DNA from: Nocardiopsis listeri NBRC 13360
GTDB lineage: Bacteria; Actinomycetota; Actinomycetes; Streptosporangiales; Streptosporangiaceae
Length of the DNA stretch: 64,000 bases
NCBI RefSeq assembly: GCF_001570765.1
Contig: NZ_BCSH01000035.1
Location: forward strand, 1 to 64,000
Direction: 5' to 3'
This document shows positions 28,731 through 37,495 of the stretch, piece by piece; positions within the stretch are counted from its first letter, which is position 1; each line of letters begins with the position of its first letter. A model generated the notes under the pieces. The model saw only the letters and a list, made by a program, of their open reading frames with translations, was not told where the DNA came from and searched no databases. The translations under genes and the position numbers were made by a program.

Positions 28731-30488
28731 GTGCGCAAAGTTCTGATCGCCAATCGTGGCGAGATCGCCGTACGCATCGCCCGTGCCTGCCGTGACGCCG
28801 GTATCGAGAGCGTGGCCGTCTACGCCGAACCCGACCTGGACGCCCTGCACGTCAAGATCGCCGACCAGGCCCACTCGTTGGGCGGGTCCACCCCGGCCGA
28901 CTCCTACCTGGACATCGACAAGCTCCTGGCCATCGCCGCCACCGCCGGTGCCGACGCCGTGCACCCCGGCTACGGGTTCCTGGCCGAGAACGCCGACTTC
29001 GCCCAGGCCGTCATCGACGCCGGGCTGACCTGGATCGGTCCGCCCCCGGCGGCGATCACCGCGCTGGGCGACAAGGTCCAGGCCCGTCACATCGCCCAGA
29101 AGGTCGGCGCTCCTTTGGTGGCCGGCACCCCCGACCCGGTCACCTCCGCCGAGGAGGTGGTGGCCTTCGCCCAGGAGCACGGACTACCGATCGCGATCAA
29201 GGCCGCCTTCGGTGGTGGCGGGCGCGGACTGAAGGTGGCCCACACCCTGGAAGAGGTCCCCGACGCCTATGAGTCGGCCGTGCGCGAGGCTGTGACGGCG
29301 TTCGGGCGGGGTGAGTGCTTCGTGGAGCGCTACCTGGACAAGCCCCGGCACGTGGAGACCCAGTGCCTGGCCGACACCCACGGCAACGTCGTGGTCGTCT
29401 CCACCCGTGACTGCTCACTACAGCGCCGCCACCAGAAACTGGTGGAGGAGGCCCCCGCCCCGTTCCTCACCCAGGACCAGGTGGAACGCCTGTACGCCTC
29501 CTCCAAGGCCATCCTCACAGAGGCCGGGTACGTGGGCGCGGGCACCTGTGAGTTCCTGGTCGGTGTCGACGGCACCATCTCCTTCCTGGAAGTCAACACC
29601 CGCCTACAGGTCGAGCACCCCGTCACCGAGGAGGTGACCGGTATCGACCTGGTACGGGAGATGTTCCGTATCGCCGACGGTGAGGAGCTGGGTTACGACG
29701 ACCCGGCCGTGCGCGGCCACTCCTTCGAGTTCCGGATCAACGCCGAGGACCCGGGCCGGGGCTTCATGCCCGCCCCCGGCACCATCACCGAGCTGGCCCT
29801 GCCCACCGGCCCGGGGGTGCGGGTGGACACCGGTTGCGAGGCCGGGTTCACCGTGCCGCAGGCCTTCGACTCGATGGTGGCCAAGCTGATCGTGACCGGC
29901 CGCACCCGCGCCGAGGCGTTGCAGCGCTCCAGGCGGGCGTTGACCGAGTTCACCGTCGGTGGGATGCCCACCGTGATCCCCTTCCACCAGGCCGTGGTGA
30001 CCGACGAGGCGTTCGCCCCCGCCGACCCCGACCAGGAGTTCGGGGTCTACACCCGCTGGATCGAGACCGAGTTCGAGAACACGATCGCCCCGTGGGAAGG
30101 CGAGGCGGGTTCCGCCGAGCCGGCCGAGCGGGAGACCGTGACCGTGGAGGTCGGCGGTAAGCGCGTGGAGGTGGTCCTGCCCGCTTCCCTGGGCGTGGCC
30201 GCGGCCCCCGCCACCGACGGCAGGAGGAAGCGCGCCTCCCGTAAGGGCGGCGGCGCGGCGGTGGTCGGCGGTGACGCGTTGGTCTCACCGATGCAGGGCA
30301 CCGTGGTCAAGGTCGTGGCCGAGGAGGGCGCCCAGGTCGCCGAGGGTGACACGGTGGTGGTCATCGAGGCGATGAAGATGGAGCAGCCGTTGAGCGCGCA
30401 CAAGGCCGGTGCGGTGACCGGGTTGAAGGTCGCCCCGGGCGAGACCGTGGGCAACGGCGCCATCATCTGCGAGGTCAAGGACGCCTAG
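28731..30488 (+). CDS. Acetyl/propionyl-CoA carboxylase alpha subunit (biotin carboxylase + BCCP)
   Basis: 585 residues. An ATP-grasp biotin carboxylase domain (1-445) shows [31 protein letters not shown] and [17 protein letters not shown] linker and C-terminal carboxyl-carrier domain follow, with the biotin site EAMKMEQ, Lys549. It carboxylates its own biotin with ATP and bicarbonate and passes the group to the beta subunit. GTG 28731 lies 88 bases after the epsilon gene, with GGAGG about 11 bases upstream. It should be biotinylated by the BirA encoded at 22.2-23.1 kb. Confidence 0.95.
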   Translation: MRKVLIANRGEIAVRIARACRDAGIESVAVYAEPDLDALHVKIADQAHSLGGSTPADSYLDIDKLLAIAATAGADAVHPGYGFLAENADFAQAVIDAGLTWIGPPPAAITALGDKVQARHIAQKVGAPLVAGTPDPVTSAEEVVAFAQEHGLPIAIKAAFGGGGRGLKVAHTLEEVPDAYESAVREAVTAFGRGECFVERYLDKPRHVETQCLADTHGNVVVVSTRDCSLQRRHQKLVEEAPAPFLTQDQVERLYASSKAILTEAGYVGAGTCEFLVGVDGTISFLEVNTRLQVEHPVTEEVTGIDLVREMFRIADGEELGYDDPAVRGHSFEFRINAEDPGRGFMPAPGTITELALPTGPGVRVDTGCEAGFTVPQAFDSMVAKLIVTGRTRAEALQRSRRALTEFTVGGMPTVIPFHQAVVTDEAFAPADPDQEFGVYTRWIETEFENTIAPWEGEAGSAEPAERETVTVEVGGKRVEVVLPASLGVAAAPATDGRRKRASRKGGGAAVVGGDALVSPMQGTVVKVVAEEGAQVAEGDTVVVIEAMKMEQPLSAHKAGAVTGLKVAPGETVGNGAIICEVKDA

Positions 30489-30504
30489 CCACGAGGTTCG
30501 TTCC

Positions 30505-30537
30505 AGGGGCATCGCCGGTGGATCCGGCGGTGCCCCT
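30505..30537. terminator. Terminator after the carboxylase genes
   Basis: AGGGGCATCGCCGG (30505-30518) pairs with 30524-30537 (14 bp, one G-U) around a 5-nt loop, followed by TTCGCC. It lies between convergent carboxylase and Uma2 genes. Confidence 0.8.
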
Positions 30538-30569
30538 TCGCCGTTCGGGGCTCCCTTCTCGAGGTGGGC

Positions 30570-31181
30570 TCAGTAGTACCGGCGGATCCGGGTCAGGTCG
30601 ATGTCCAGCGCACAGGGTGCGGTCACCCCGAGCCGCCCTCGATGGCTGCGAAGATTCGCGTACACCTTGTTGAGCGGATCGAGTTCGTATGTGTGAACGA
30701 CCGGCTCCCCCTCGCTCTCCTCTTCGATCAGCCAGAAGTGGGGGATGCCCGCCTCCGCGTAGATCTGCGGTTTGCGCTCGATGTCCCGTACCTCGGATTC
30801 GGGTGAGACCACCTCGACCACGAGTTCGACCACGTGTGGCTCGACCCAGGTGTTGTGGAGGGCCTTCCGCTCCTCGGCCCGAATGAGCATGAGATCGGGT
30901 TCCGGACGTTGCCGCTCCCCGATTCTGACCGTCATCTCCCGGTAGGTACGCAGTTCTTGGGGGATCTGTGCGTCGAGTCGCTGTTCGAGGAGCTTGAGCA
31001 CGAACATGTGGAAGCGCCGCTGAGGGGTCACCAGGACCAGACTTCCGTCGATGAGTTCGGTATGCGGCGGAAGACCCGGGATCCGGTCGAGGTCCTCGGC
31101 AGTGAAGCCTCCCTGCGGGGGCAGGGGAATCGACACCCGAGTGCCGAAGACCATGGGGTCGTCCGTGGCGGGAACGGACAT
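30570..31181 (-). CDS. Uma2 family endonuclease-like protein
   Basis: 203 residues, intact relative of the broken gene at 23.2 kb. The PD-(D/E)XK-like core reads RPEPDLMLIRAEE, then VELVVEVVSPESEVRDIERKPQIYAEAGIPHFWLI; the Asp, Glu and Lys positions are kept. Uma2/DUF820 genes are numerous in actinomycetes and cyanobacteria and their role is poorly known. ATG 31181 has GGAG five to six bases upstream. Nothing nearby suggests a defence island. Confidence 0.8.
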   Translation of the reverse strand: MSVPATDDPMVFGTRVSIPLPPQGGFTAEDLDRIPGLPPHTELIDGSLVLVTPQRRFHMFVLKLLEQRLDAQIPQELRTYREMTVRIGERQRPEPDLMLIRAEERKALHNTWVEPHVVELVVEVVSPESEVRDIERKPQIYAEAGIPHFWLIEEESEGEPVVHTYELDPLNKVYANLRSHRGRLGVTAPCALDIDLTRIRRYY

Positions 31182-31457
31182 GTCGTCTCCGTTCGTCGGA
31201 TCGTTCTCGTCTCCCACAGTGGCCGACCGCCTCGCCTCGTAACGGTGCTTTCGCCGAATCCTCTCATCGTCCCGGGCCGTGCTCGTGGAGCGTTCTCCCC
31301 CAGGCGGGTACGGACGCCCGCCCGGGGCTTTCGGGTGATCCTCATCGCCCTCCAAAGCGGGAAGATCCAGCACAGCAAGGCTTCTGGTCAGGGGTGGCAC
31401 GGAAAACATCCGGGGGAGTATGGAAAAGGTAAGGAAACCGGACTAAGGTGCCTGATC

Positions 31458-31532
31458 GTGACGAATATTTGGGGACTGACACGAAGGTGGCACATCGACC
31501 TGTGCCGCTTCGCCAGCCACGCGTGTAGCTAG
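31458..31532 (+). CDS. 24-residue cysteine-containing leader peptide
   Basis: GTG 31458 to TAG 31530-31532, with AAGGTG seven bases upstream. The C-terminal part reads RRWHIDLCRFASHACS, matching from memory the RRHxDLCRxxSxxC pattern of actinobacterial putative leader peptides found ahead of sulfur/cysteine transport and assimilation genes. Cys codons (TGC, TGT) sit near the end. It lies 155 bases before the DAACS symporter gene, with a GC-rich hairpin between, so ribosome stalling at Cys codons could control the transporter. This is too short for routine gene calling. Confidence 0.7.
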   Translation: MTNIWGLTRRWHIDLCRFASHACS

Positions 31533-31538
31533 GTCCAC

Positions 31539-31561
31539 GCGCGCCCGTCCGGGCTGCGCGC
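31539..31561 (+). promoter_or_regulatory. GC-rich hairpin just after the leader peptide
   Basis: GCGCG (39-43 of this hundred) pairs with CGCGC (57-61), and CCC with GGG around GTCC, leaving a small bulge. It starts seven bases after the leader stop codon, where a stalled ribosome would change its folding. It lacks a U-tract, so any attenuation would be Rho-dependent or act through downstream pairing. Confidence 0.45.
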
Positions 31562-31687
31562 CGCCACGCCTTTCCCGTCGTCGCCCTCCTTTCCGGTGAC
31601 ACCCACCCGTTTCCCCTAGCCGGAGTCCTCGTACGCCCGCACACCGTGGCGTGCCCTCGTTCCGGCATCTCGCTTGGAGCCACTTCC

Positions 31688-33142
31688 GTGTCCACTCAGA
31701 CCGACCAGGTCAAGAAGAGGCGGCGTTTTCCGCTTCCGTCCTTCGGGGTCCAGGTCCTCCTCGGCCTCGTCCTCGGCCTCGCCCTCGGTGTGGTCGCCCT
31801 CCAGATCGGACCGGTGGGCGACGGTGAGCCGAACTGGCTCGCCACCACCCTGGAGACCATCGGCAGCACCTTCGTCACCCTGCTGCGCACGATCGTGCCG
31901 CCGCTGATCGTCCTCGCCGTCATCTCCTCCATCGCCAACCTGCGCAACGTCACCAACGCCGCGCGTCTGGCCTGGAAGACCCTTCTGTGGTTCGCGATCA
32001 CCGCGCTGGTCTCGGTGGCCATCGCCATCACCCTGGGTCTGGTGATCCGTCCCGGCCTCAACAGCGCCGTGGACGACTCCACCCTGGCCGAACCGTCCAG
32101 CCACGGTTCCTGGCTCGCGTTCATCGAGAGCCTGGTGCCGGCCAACTTCCTGGGTCTGGCCGCCGACACCAACGCCGACGACCTGAGCACCTCCCTCAGC
32201 TTCAACGCCCTACAGCTGATCGTCATCGCGGTCGTGTTGGGCATCGCCGCCATCAAGGTCGGCAAGCCGGCCGAGCCCTTCATCAACTTCACCGAGTCGA
32301 CCCTTCAGGTCGTGCTCAAGGCGCTGTGGTGGGTCATCCGTCTGGCTCCGATCGGCACCGTGGGTCTGCTGGGCAACGCCGTCTACAGCTACGGCTGGAC
32401 CACCATCGGCGCGCTCGGCAAGTTCACGATCACCATCTACGTCGGCCTGGCTCTGGTGCTGTTCGTCGTCTACCCGCTCGTGACCCTGGTCAACGGGCTG
32501 TCGCCCGCCAAGTACTTCTCCGGGGTGTGGCCCGCGGTCCAGCTGGGCTTCGTGTCCCGCTCCTCGATGGGCACCATGCCCGTCACCCAGCGGGTCACCG
32601 AGCAGAACCTGGGTGTGCCCCGCTACTACTCGGCGTTCGCGGTGCCGTTCGGCGCGACCACCAAGATGGACGGTTGCGCCGCGATCTACCCGGCGATCTC
32701 GGCGATCTTCGTCGCCCAGTTCTTCGGGATCGAGATGGCGTTCACCGACTACCTGCTGATCGTGTTCGTCTCGGTCATCGGTTCGGCCGCGACCGCGGGC
32801 ACCACCGGTGCCACGGTCATGCTCACCCTGACCCTGTCCACGGTGGGCCTGCCCCTGGAGGGCGTGGGCCTGCTGCTGGCCGTCGACCCGATCCTGGACA
32901 TGGGCCGCACCGCGACCAACGTCGCGGGTCAGGCCCTGATCCCGGCCGTCGTCGCCAAGCGCGAGGGCATCCTCGACCTGGTCCGCTACAACGCACGTCG
33001 GGGTTCCACCGGCTTCGTCCCGCTGGACGAGCCGGGCACCCTGGCCGCCGAGGAGCGGTCCGCCGAGGCCGCGACCGACGAGGCCGAGGAGCGCGACCCC
33101 GAGTCCGAACGCGCCACCGCCGGTACGAGCGCGAAGAGCTAG
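31688..33142 (+). CDS. Dicarboxylate/amino acid:cation symporter (DAACS), possible cystine transporter
   Basis: 484 residues from GTG 31688 (GGAG eight bases upstream). The multi-helix DAACS fold is clear: VTLLRTIVPPLIVLAVISS, SRSSMGTMPVT (Ser-rich hairpin), FAVPFGATTKMDGCAA and SAATAGTTGATVML. The family takes up glutamate, C4-dicarboxylates or cystine by Na+/H+ symport. Sequence alone does not decide, but the upstream Cys leader peptide suggests a cystine or cysteine-linked substrate (TcyP-like). The acidic C-terminal tail is cytoplasmic. It is followed by a strong terminator. Confidence 0.9.
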   Translation: MSTQTDQVKKRRRFPLPSFGVQVLLGLVLGLALGVVALQIGPVGDGEPNWLATTLETIGSTFVTLLRTIVPPLIVLAVISSIANLRNVTNAARLAWKTLLWFAITALVSVAIAITLGLVIRPGLNSAVDDSTLAEPSSHGSWLAFIESLVPANFLGLAADTNADDLSTSLSFNALQLIVIAVVLGIAAIKVGKPAEPFINFTESTLQVVLKALWWVIRLAPIGTVGLLGNAVYSYGWTTIGALGKFTITIYVGLALVLFVVYPLVTLVNGLSPAKYFSGVWPAVQLGFVSRSSMGTMPVTQRVTEQNLGVPRYYSAFAVPFGATTKMDGCAAIYPAISAIFVAQFFGIEMAFTDYLLIVFVSVIGSAATAGTTGATVMLTLTLSTVGLPLEGVGLLLAVDPILDMGRTATNVAGQALIPAVVAKREGILDLVRYNARRGSTGFVPLDEPGTLAAEERSAEAATDEAEERDPESERATAGTSAKS

Positions 33143-33147
33143 CTTCC

Positions 33148-33209
33148 GTACTCGAACCGGTCAAGAGGCCCGTCGAAGGTGTTTCGGCGGGCCTCTTCGC
33201 GTCGAGTAC
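33148..33209. terminator. Nested stem-loop terminator after the symporter
   Basis: An outer GTACTCGA/TCGAGTAC pair (33148-33155, 33202-33209) encloses an inner AAGAGGCCCGTCGAA-type arm (33163-33177) pairing with 33182-33197 around GGTG, with one wobble and slight offset. Confidence 0.75.
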
Positions 33210-33318
33210 CCGTGTGACCTGGCGAACCCCATAGAGAAACCGAACACAACGGTCCCCCTTCGGGAACTGAGCGGGTCTCCTGTTCGTCACCGTGGATAAG
33301 GGAGGCGAGAGGAACCAC

Positions 33319-34602
33319 ATGTCGCACCGCTTGGTAATACCCACAGTGCTGACCGCCGGACTCGCGGCGGCGGTGATGACCGCGGCGGCGATACCCGCGG
33401 CGGCCGACACCGAGATCGAGGCACCCACCACCCAGGAGATCGTCGAGGAGCTGGAGGGCGACGGCGTCTTCATCGACCCGTCCATCGAGCAGATCTCCGC
33501 CGCCGACGAGGGGGCCCTGGAAGCCGCGGCAGAGTCCGCGGACTCCCCCGTCTACTACGTGATCCTGCCCTTCGAGGCCGCCACTTCCGAAGCCGGAATC
33601 GACACGCTCATGGCCCCCGTCATGTCCGAGGTCGGTGACGGTGCCTACGGGGTCCTGGGCGGTAGCGACCACTTCTACGTCACCTCCCCGAACCTGGACG
33701 AGACCGAGGCGATCCGGGAGACCGCGCTCAACGAGGGCGGCAACCAGATCGACACCCTCGCGGCGGTGCCACAGGCCGTGGAGACCACCGAGGCCCCGGA
33801 CCAAGCGCCCGGCGGTGGCGGTTCCGGGCTGGTGATGCTGGTCATCCTCGCGTTGGTCGTCGCGGCCGGCGGCTGGTACGTGTACAAGAGCCGGCAGAGG
33901 CGCGAGGCCGAGAAGGCCAAGCAGCTCCAGGAGATCAAGCAGATGGCCACCGAGGACGTCGTACGCCTCGGCGAGGACGTCGCCCGACTGGAGATCGACC
34001 TCTCGGCGGTGGACGACGCCACCCGCAACGACTACTCGCGGGCCATGGACTCCTACGACCAGGCCAAGTCGCTGCTGGACACCATCCAGGAACCGGAGCA
34101 GATCAAGACGGTCACCGGTGCGCTGGAGGACGGCCGGTACTACATGACGGCCACCCGGGCCCGGATGAACGGCGACCCGGTCCCCGCGCGGCGCGGCCCC
34201 TGCTTCTTCAACCCACAGCACGGTCCGTCCAGCGAGGACGTCACCTGGGCACCGCCCGGCGGCTCTCCCCGCTCGGTCACCGCGTGTCCCGTGTGCGCTC
34301 AGGCGGTGCGCACCGGCGGGCAGCCGGACGTGCGCATGGTGGAGGTCGACGGTGACCGTCGTCCCTACTACGAAGCCGGTCCGGCCTACGCCCCCTACGC
34401 GGGCGGCTACTTCGGCATGAACATGATGATGGGCATGTTCACCGGCATGATGATGGGCTCCATGATGGGGTCGATGATGGGCGCCGGGATGATGGGCGCG
34501 GGCATGGAGGACGCCGGCGGCGACCTCGGTGGTGGCGACTTCGGCGGAGGGGACTTCGGCGGCGGTGGCGACTTCGGGGACTTCGGCGGCTTCGACTTCT
34601 GA
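33319..34602 (+). CDS. Secreted-then-membrane protein, TPM/YgcG-like layout with Met/Gly-rich tail
   Basis: 427 residues. Signal peptide (1-33, ending near AAA), an extracytoplasmic domain of about 140 residues, a GGGGSG linker, one membrane helix (about 173-193), a cytoplasmic coiled-coil-like helix (REAEKAKQLQEIKQM) and a domain with CFF...CPVC cysteines. The C-terminus is low-complexity: nine or more Met within a GMFTGMMMGSMMGSMMG-type run, then GGGDFGG repeats ending in FGGFDF. The outer part resembles TPM-domain proteins loosely. Function unknown. AGAGGA precedes ATG 33319. Confidence 0.75.
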   Translation: MSHRLVIPTVLTAGLAAAVMTAAAIPAAADTEIEAPTTQEIVEELEGDGVFIDPSIEQISAADEGALEAAAESADSPVYYVILPFEAATSEAGIDTLMAPVMSEVGDGAYGVLGGSDHFYVTSPNLDETEAIRETALNEGGNQIDTLAAVPQAVETTEAPDQAPGGGGSGLVMLVILALVVAAGGWYVYKSRQRREAEKAKQLQEIKQMATEDVVRLGEDVARLEIDLSAVDDATRNDYSRAMDSYDQAKSLLDTIQEPEQIKTVTGALEDGRYYMTATRARMNGDPVPARRGPCFFNPQHGPSSEDVTWAPPGGSPRSVTACPVCAQAVRTGGQPDVRMVEVDGDRRPYYEAGPAYAPYAGGYFGMNMMMGMFTGMMMGSMMGSMMGAGMMGAGMEDAGGDLGGGDFGGGDFGGGGDFGDFGGFDF

Positions 34603-34611
34603 CGCCTGACG

Positions 34612-34665
34612 GCGAACGAGGGCCTCGATGAGCGGTTCGACACCGCCGCGGGGCCCTTCGTCGTC
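34612..34665. terminator. Imperfect terminator stem between convergent genes
   Basis: GAACGAGGGCC...CG and the downstream CGGGGCCCTTCGTC region are complementary with bulges, immediately before the stop of the minus-strand kinase-like gene. Confidence 0.5.
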
Positions 34666-35310
34666 TCATTCGGTGGGAACGAACATCTCCGCCCGTTCGA
34701 GCACCCACCGGCGCACCGCCTCAGCGGTCTCCGCCGGGGGCCTGTCCGTGGTGTCCAGCAGGGTCAGCGGTGCTTCGAGCCGGTCGGCCTCGGCCACCAG
34801 CCACTCCTGGTACTCCAGGGTCTCGTCGACACGTTCCCGGTCCCAGTCCCGCCAGGCCGGTCGGGACAGCAGCCGTCGGGTGAGGACCTCCGGTTCGCAG
34901 GTGAGCACCAGGTAGTGCACATCGTCGAACAGGGCCCGCTCGGGCAGGTACTCCAACTCCGGCGGGGCCACCGTCCCGCACAGCACGACGGGCCGCCCGC
35001 TCTGTTGCACCATGGCGGCGGTACGCAGCCAGGTGGAACGGAACAGACGGTGGTCGTCGGTGGGGTCCCGGAGGCCGCCCACCCACAGCAGGTCCTGTTC
35101 GAGGACGACGAAACGGTCGCTCACCCCGGCCAGCAGGGCACGGGCCACGGTGGACTTCCCGGTGCCGCTGGGTCCGGCCACACACAGCAACGGCAGCCGC
35201 TGGAAGGGGCGGGTGTGCCCGCAGGAGGCACAACGCAGCAGGTGCGGTCCCGCGCTCGTGTCCGGCTCGGGGTCCCACTCGCCGCAGCGTCCGCAGATCA
35301 AGGGGTGCAT
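34666..35310 (-). CDS. Zinc-ribbon plus P-loop nucleotide kinase-like protein
   Basis: 214 residues. An N-terminal ribbon (CGRCGEWD ... CASCGH, residues 6-33) precedes a P-loop domain with Walker A GPSGTGKST, a switch Asp in LEQDLLWVGG, and Arg-rich lid segments (LTRRLLSRPAWRDWDRERVD). The layout resembles small-molecule or zeta-toxin-type kinases. Substrate unknown. There is no partner antitoxin, so a toxin role is not supported. It lies 19 bases after another zinc-ribbon gene on the same strand. ATG 35310 is preceded by GGTGAG. Confidence 0.75.
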   Translation of the reverse strand: MHPLICGRCGEWDPEPDTSAGPHLLRCASCGHTRPFQRLPLLCVAGPSGTGKSTVARALLAGVSDRFVVLEQDLLWVGGLRDPTDDHRLFRSTWLRTAAMVQQSGRPVVLCGTVAPPELEYLPERALFDDVHYLVLTCEPEVLTRRLLSRPAWRDWDRERVDETLEYQEWLVAEADRLEAPLTLLDTTDRPPAETAEAVRRWVLERAEMFVPTE

Positions 35311-35329
35311 GGTCGACTCACCACCCGGA

Positions 35330-35662
35330 TCAATCGAAGAGCTGTTCCAGGAAACCCTTGCGCCGACGGCGGTAGGGCCGGGGCGAGTCACGGTAGCCGC
35401 GGTATCCACGTGGGGAGTCCGGTCGGTAACCACCCGGAGAGTCGGGATAGGCGCCGCGGCCGCGGCTCGGTCCGTAGGGGTCCGGGGGCGGCGGCATGGT
35501 CGGAGCGGACGGCGCGATGCCGTAGTGGCGCTCTTCGGCGGTGACGATGCGCTCCAGTTCACCCCGGTCGAGGAAGATGCCCTGGCAACCGTCGCAGCGT
35601 TCGATATGGACGCCTTGACGGTCGAAGGTGCGCATTGGACTTTGGCATTTCGGGCAGATCAC
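35330..35662 (-). CDS. TFIIB-type zinc-ribbon protein
   Basis: 110 residues. CPKC (3-6) and CDGCQGIFLDRGELERI (24-40) make the zf-TFIIB ribbon family signature. The rest is a Pro/Arg/Tyr/Gly-rich disordered tail with PDSPxGYR-like repeats, ending in a basic RRRRKGFLEQLFD. Relatives are small proteins of unknown role. GTG 35662 lies six bases after TAGCCT (minus strand, 35674-35669), a leaderless-type start. Operon with the zinc-ribbon kinase downstream is likely. Confidence 0.82.
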   Translation of the reverse strand: MICPKCQSPMRTFDRQGVHIERCDGCQGIFLDRGELERIVTAEERHYGIAPSAPTMPPPPDPYGPSRGRGAYPDSPGGYRPDSPRGYRGYRDSPRPYRRRRKGFLEQLFD

Positions 35663-35710
35663 GCCCGAAGGCTAGGAGGAGTCTCGTCAAGAACGATTAA
35701 AGCCCTGACC

Positions 35711-35757
35711 GGAACCCGCCGTGTGTCCTGTACAGATCCACACGGCGGGCGGGTTCC
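35711..35757. terminator. Terminator downstream of lpdA
   Basis: GGAACCCGCC-GTGTG (35711-35725) pairs with CACACGGCGGGCGGGTTCC (about 35739-35757), the right arm having a 4-nt insertion. It ends a few bases before the lpdA stop. Confidence 0.65.
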
Positions 35758-35761
35758 ATGG

Positions 35762-37144
35762 TTATTCGGGAGAGGCCAGCATGAGGGAGCGGGCGGCCTC
35801 GGTGACGCTGCCGGACAGCGACGGGTACACGGAGAAGGTGTGCGCGATGTCGTCCACCGTCAGGCGCTGCTGGACCGCTATCGACACACCCAGGATGAGC
35901 TCACTGGCGCGCGGGCCGACGATGACGCCGCCCAGGACGATGCCGGTGTGCTGACGACAGATGAGCTTGACGAAGCCCTCCTTGACCTGGGTCATCTTGG
36001 CACGCGGGTTGGTGTTGAGCGGCAGGGTCACGATCCGGCCGTCCACCCGACCGCTGCGGATGTCGTCCTCGCTGACGCCGACCGCGGCCAGTTCGGGGTG
36101 GGTGAACACGGTGGAGGCGACGGTGGACAGCTGGAGCGGGGCCACGGCCTCGCCCAGGGCGTGCCACATGGCGATGCGTCCCTGCATCGCGGCCACGGAC
36201 GCCAGCATGTTCACACCGGTGCAGTCACCGGCGGCGTAGACACCGGGGACGGTGGTGCGGGAGACCCGGTCCACCTCGACGAAACCGCCGTCGCCCAGAC
36301 CGACCCCGGCCTCCTCCAGGCCCAGTCCGTCGGTGTTGGGGATCATGCCGACGGTCATGAGGCAGTGGCTGCCATCGACCGTGCGACCGTCGGAGAGGGT
36401 GACGCGCACGCCGTCCTCTGTGCGCACCACCGACTCGGCGCGGGTCTGGCTGAGAACCGTCATGCCACGGCGGGCGAAGACGCCCTCCAACACCTGGGCG
36501 GCGTCGGAGTCCTGGGTGGGCATGACCAGTTTGCGCGAGGAGACGAGGGTGACGTCGGAACCCAGCGCCTGGTAGGCGCTAGCGAACTCGGCCCCGGTGA
36601 CACCGGAACCGACCACGATGAGCCGCTCGGGAAGTTCCTCGAGGTCGTAGAGGTGTCGCCACGTGAGGATGCGCTCCCCGTCCGGCGCCGCGGTGGGCAG
36701 CTCACGGGGGTGGGCTCCCGTGGCCAGCAGGATGACGTCGGCGCGGATGCGCTGGTCGCCGACGGCCACGATGTGCGGGTCGACCAGGCGTGCCTCGCCC
36801 ACCAGGACGTCGACCCCCTCCTTGGCCAGTCGCGCTCGGGTGTCCTCGGACTGGGCTCGGGCCAGGCGCTTGATCCGACCGTTCACGTGCCGGATGTCGA
36901 CCTCTACCGCCTGCTCGCCCTCCGCGACCTCGGGGATGTTGATGCCCAGGAACGACGACTCGCGTACATAGGTGGTACGGGTGGAGGTGGCGATGAGGCT
37001 CTTGGAGGGAACGCAGTCGGTGAGGACGCAGGCGCCGCCGATGCCGTCGCGTTCCACCACCGTCACGTCCGCGCCGAGCTGCGCTGCGACCAATGCCGCC
37101 TCGTAGCCCCCGGGCCCGCCACCGATGATCACGACCTTCGTCAC
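35762..37144 (-). CDS. lpdA: NAD(P)H-quinone dehydrogenase, LpdA-type flavoprotein disulfide reductase
   Basis: 460 residues. FAD fold VVIIGGGPGGYEAALVAAQLG, the redox segment GGACVLTDCVPSK (Cys-x4-Cys), NAD(P) fold VVGSGVTGAEFASAYQALG and the second FAD Asp (VYAAGDC). The GGACVL-DCVPSK segment matches mycobacterial LpdA (Rv3303c), known to reduce quinones and not to serve the pyruvate dehydrogenase complex. At the C-terminus the usual HxHPxxSE of true lipoamide dehydrogenases is absent (ALMLASPE). Neighbouring deoD and add genes match the mycobacterial order. Confidence 0.9.
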   Translation of the reverse strand: MTKVVIIGGGPGGYEAALVAAQLGADVTVVERDGIGGACVLTDCVPSKSLIATSTRTTYVRESSFLGINIPEVAEGEQAVEVDIRHVNGRIKRLARAQSEDTRARLAKEGVDVLVGEARLVDPHIVAVGDQRIRADVILLATGAHPRELPTAAPDGERILTWRHLYDLEELPERLIVVGSGVTGAEFASAYQALGSDVTLVSSRKLVMPTQDSDAAQVLEGVFARRGMTVLSQTRAESVVRTEDGVRVTLSDGRTVDGSHCLMTVGMIPNTDGLGLEEAGVGLGDGGFVEVDRVSRTTVPGVYAAGDCTGVNMLASVAAMQGRIAMWHALGEAVAPLQLSTVASTVFTHPELAAVGVSEDDIRSGRVDGRIVTLPLNTNPRAKMTQVKEGFVKLICRQHTGIVLGGVIVGPRASELILGVSIAVQQRLTVDDIAHTFSVYPSLSGSVTEAARSLMLASPE

Positions 37145-37495
37145 GCTGCCTCACTCCCTCTGTCGGCGATGCGCCATGCCCGTTCCCGGTCCGGGTAGAC
37201 ATTCGGGCACGACAGGACACCACCAGGATGTATCGCTTTCCTCCATTGTCGGCCATACGGACCGCCGAAAACCGCAGGCGCCCCGCACGTCACCGCCCCG
37301 CCCGCAGGTGGTCGCTCGCGTCCGAACCCATGACCTGCCCGGACGCGACGAACACCACCCGTCGACGCCCGGAGAGTTCACGACGGTGACCGGTTCGTTC
37401 ACCTCCGTTCCGACTCAGAACGCCCACCACGCCGACACCACCACAGAGCGTTGCGTTCCGGAGTTATGTGATGACCCAGCGATAGCATCCGACTT
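37145..37495. other. Divergent intergenic region lpdA/deoD
   Basis: A 351-bp stretch with no credible gene. The right end holds TAGCAT (37483-37488), seven bases before the deoD GTG, a leaderless-type -10. The remainder is moderately AT-richer than coding sequence; no repeat or palindrome of note was found. Confidence 0.5.

Noticed and set aside
23219-31181. Defence island built on the two Uma2 genes
   Set aside because: The surrounding genes are core metabolism; no restriction, nuclease-helicase, toxin or reverse-transcriptase genes are present.
34666-35310. Reading the zinc-ribbon P-loop protein as a zeta-toxin of a toxin-antitoxin pair
   Set aside because: No small antitoxin-like gene overlaps it, and its neighbour is an unrelated zinc-ribbon protein.
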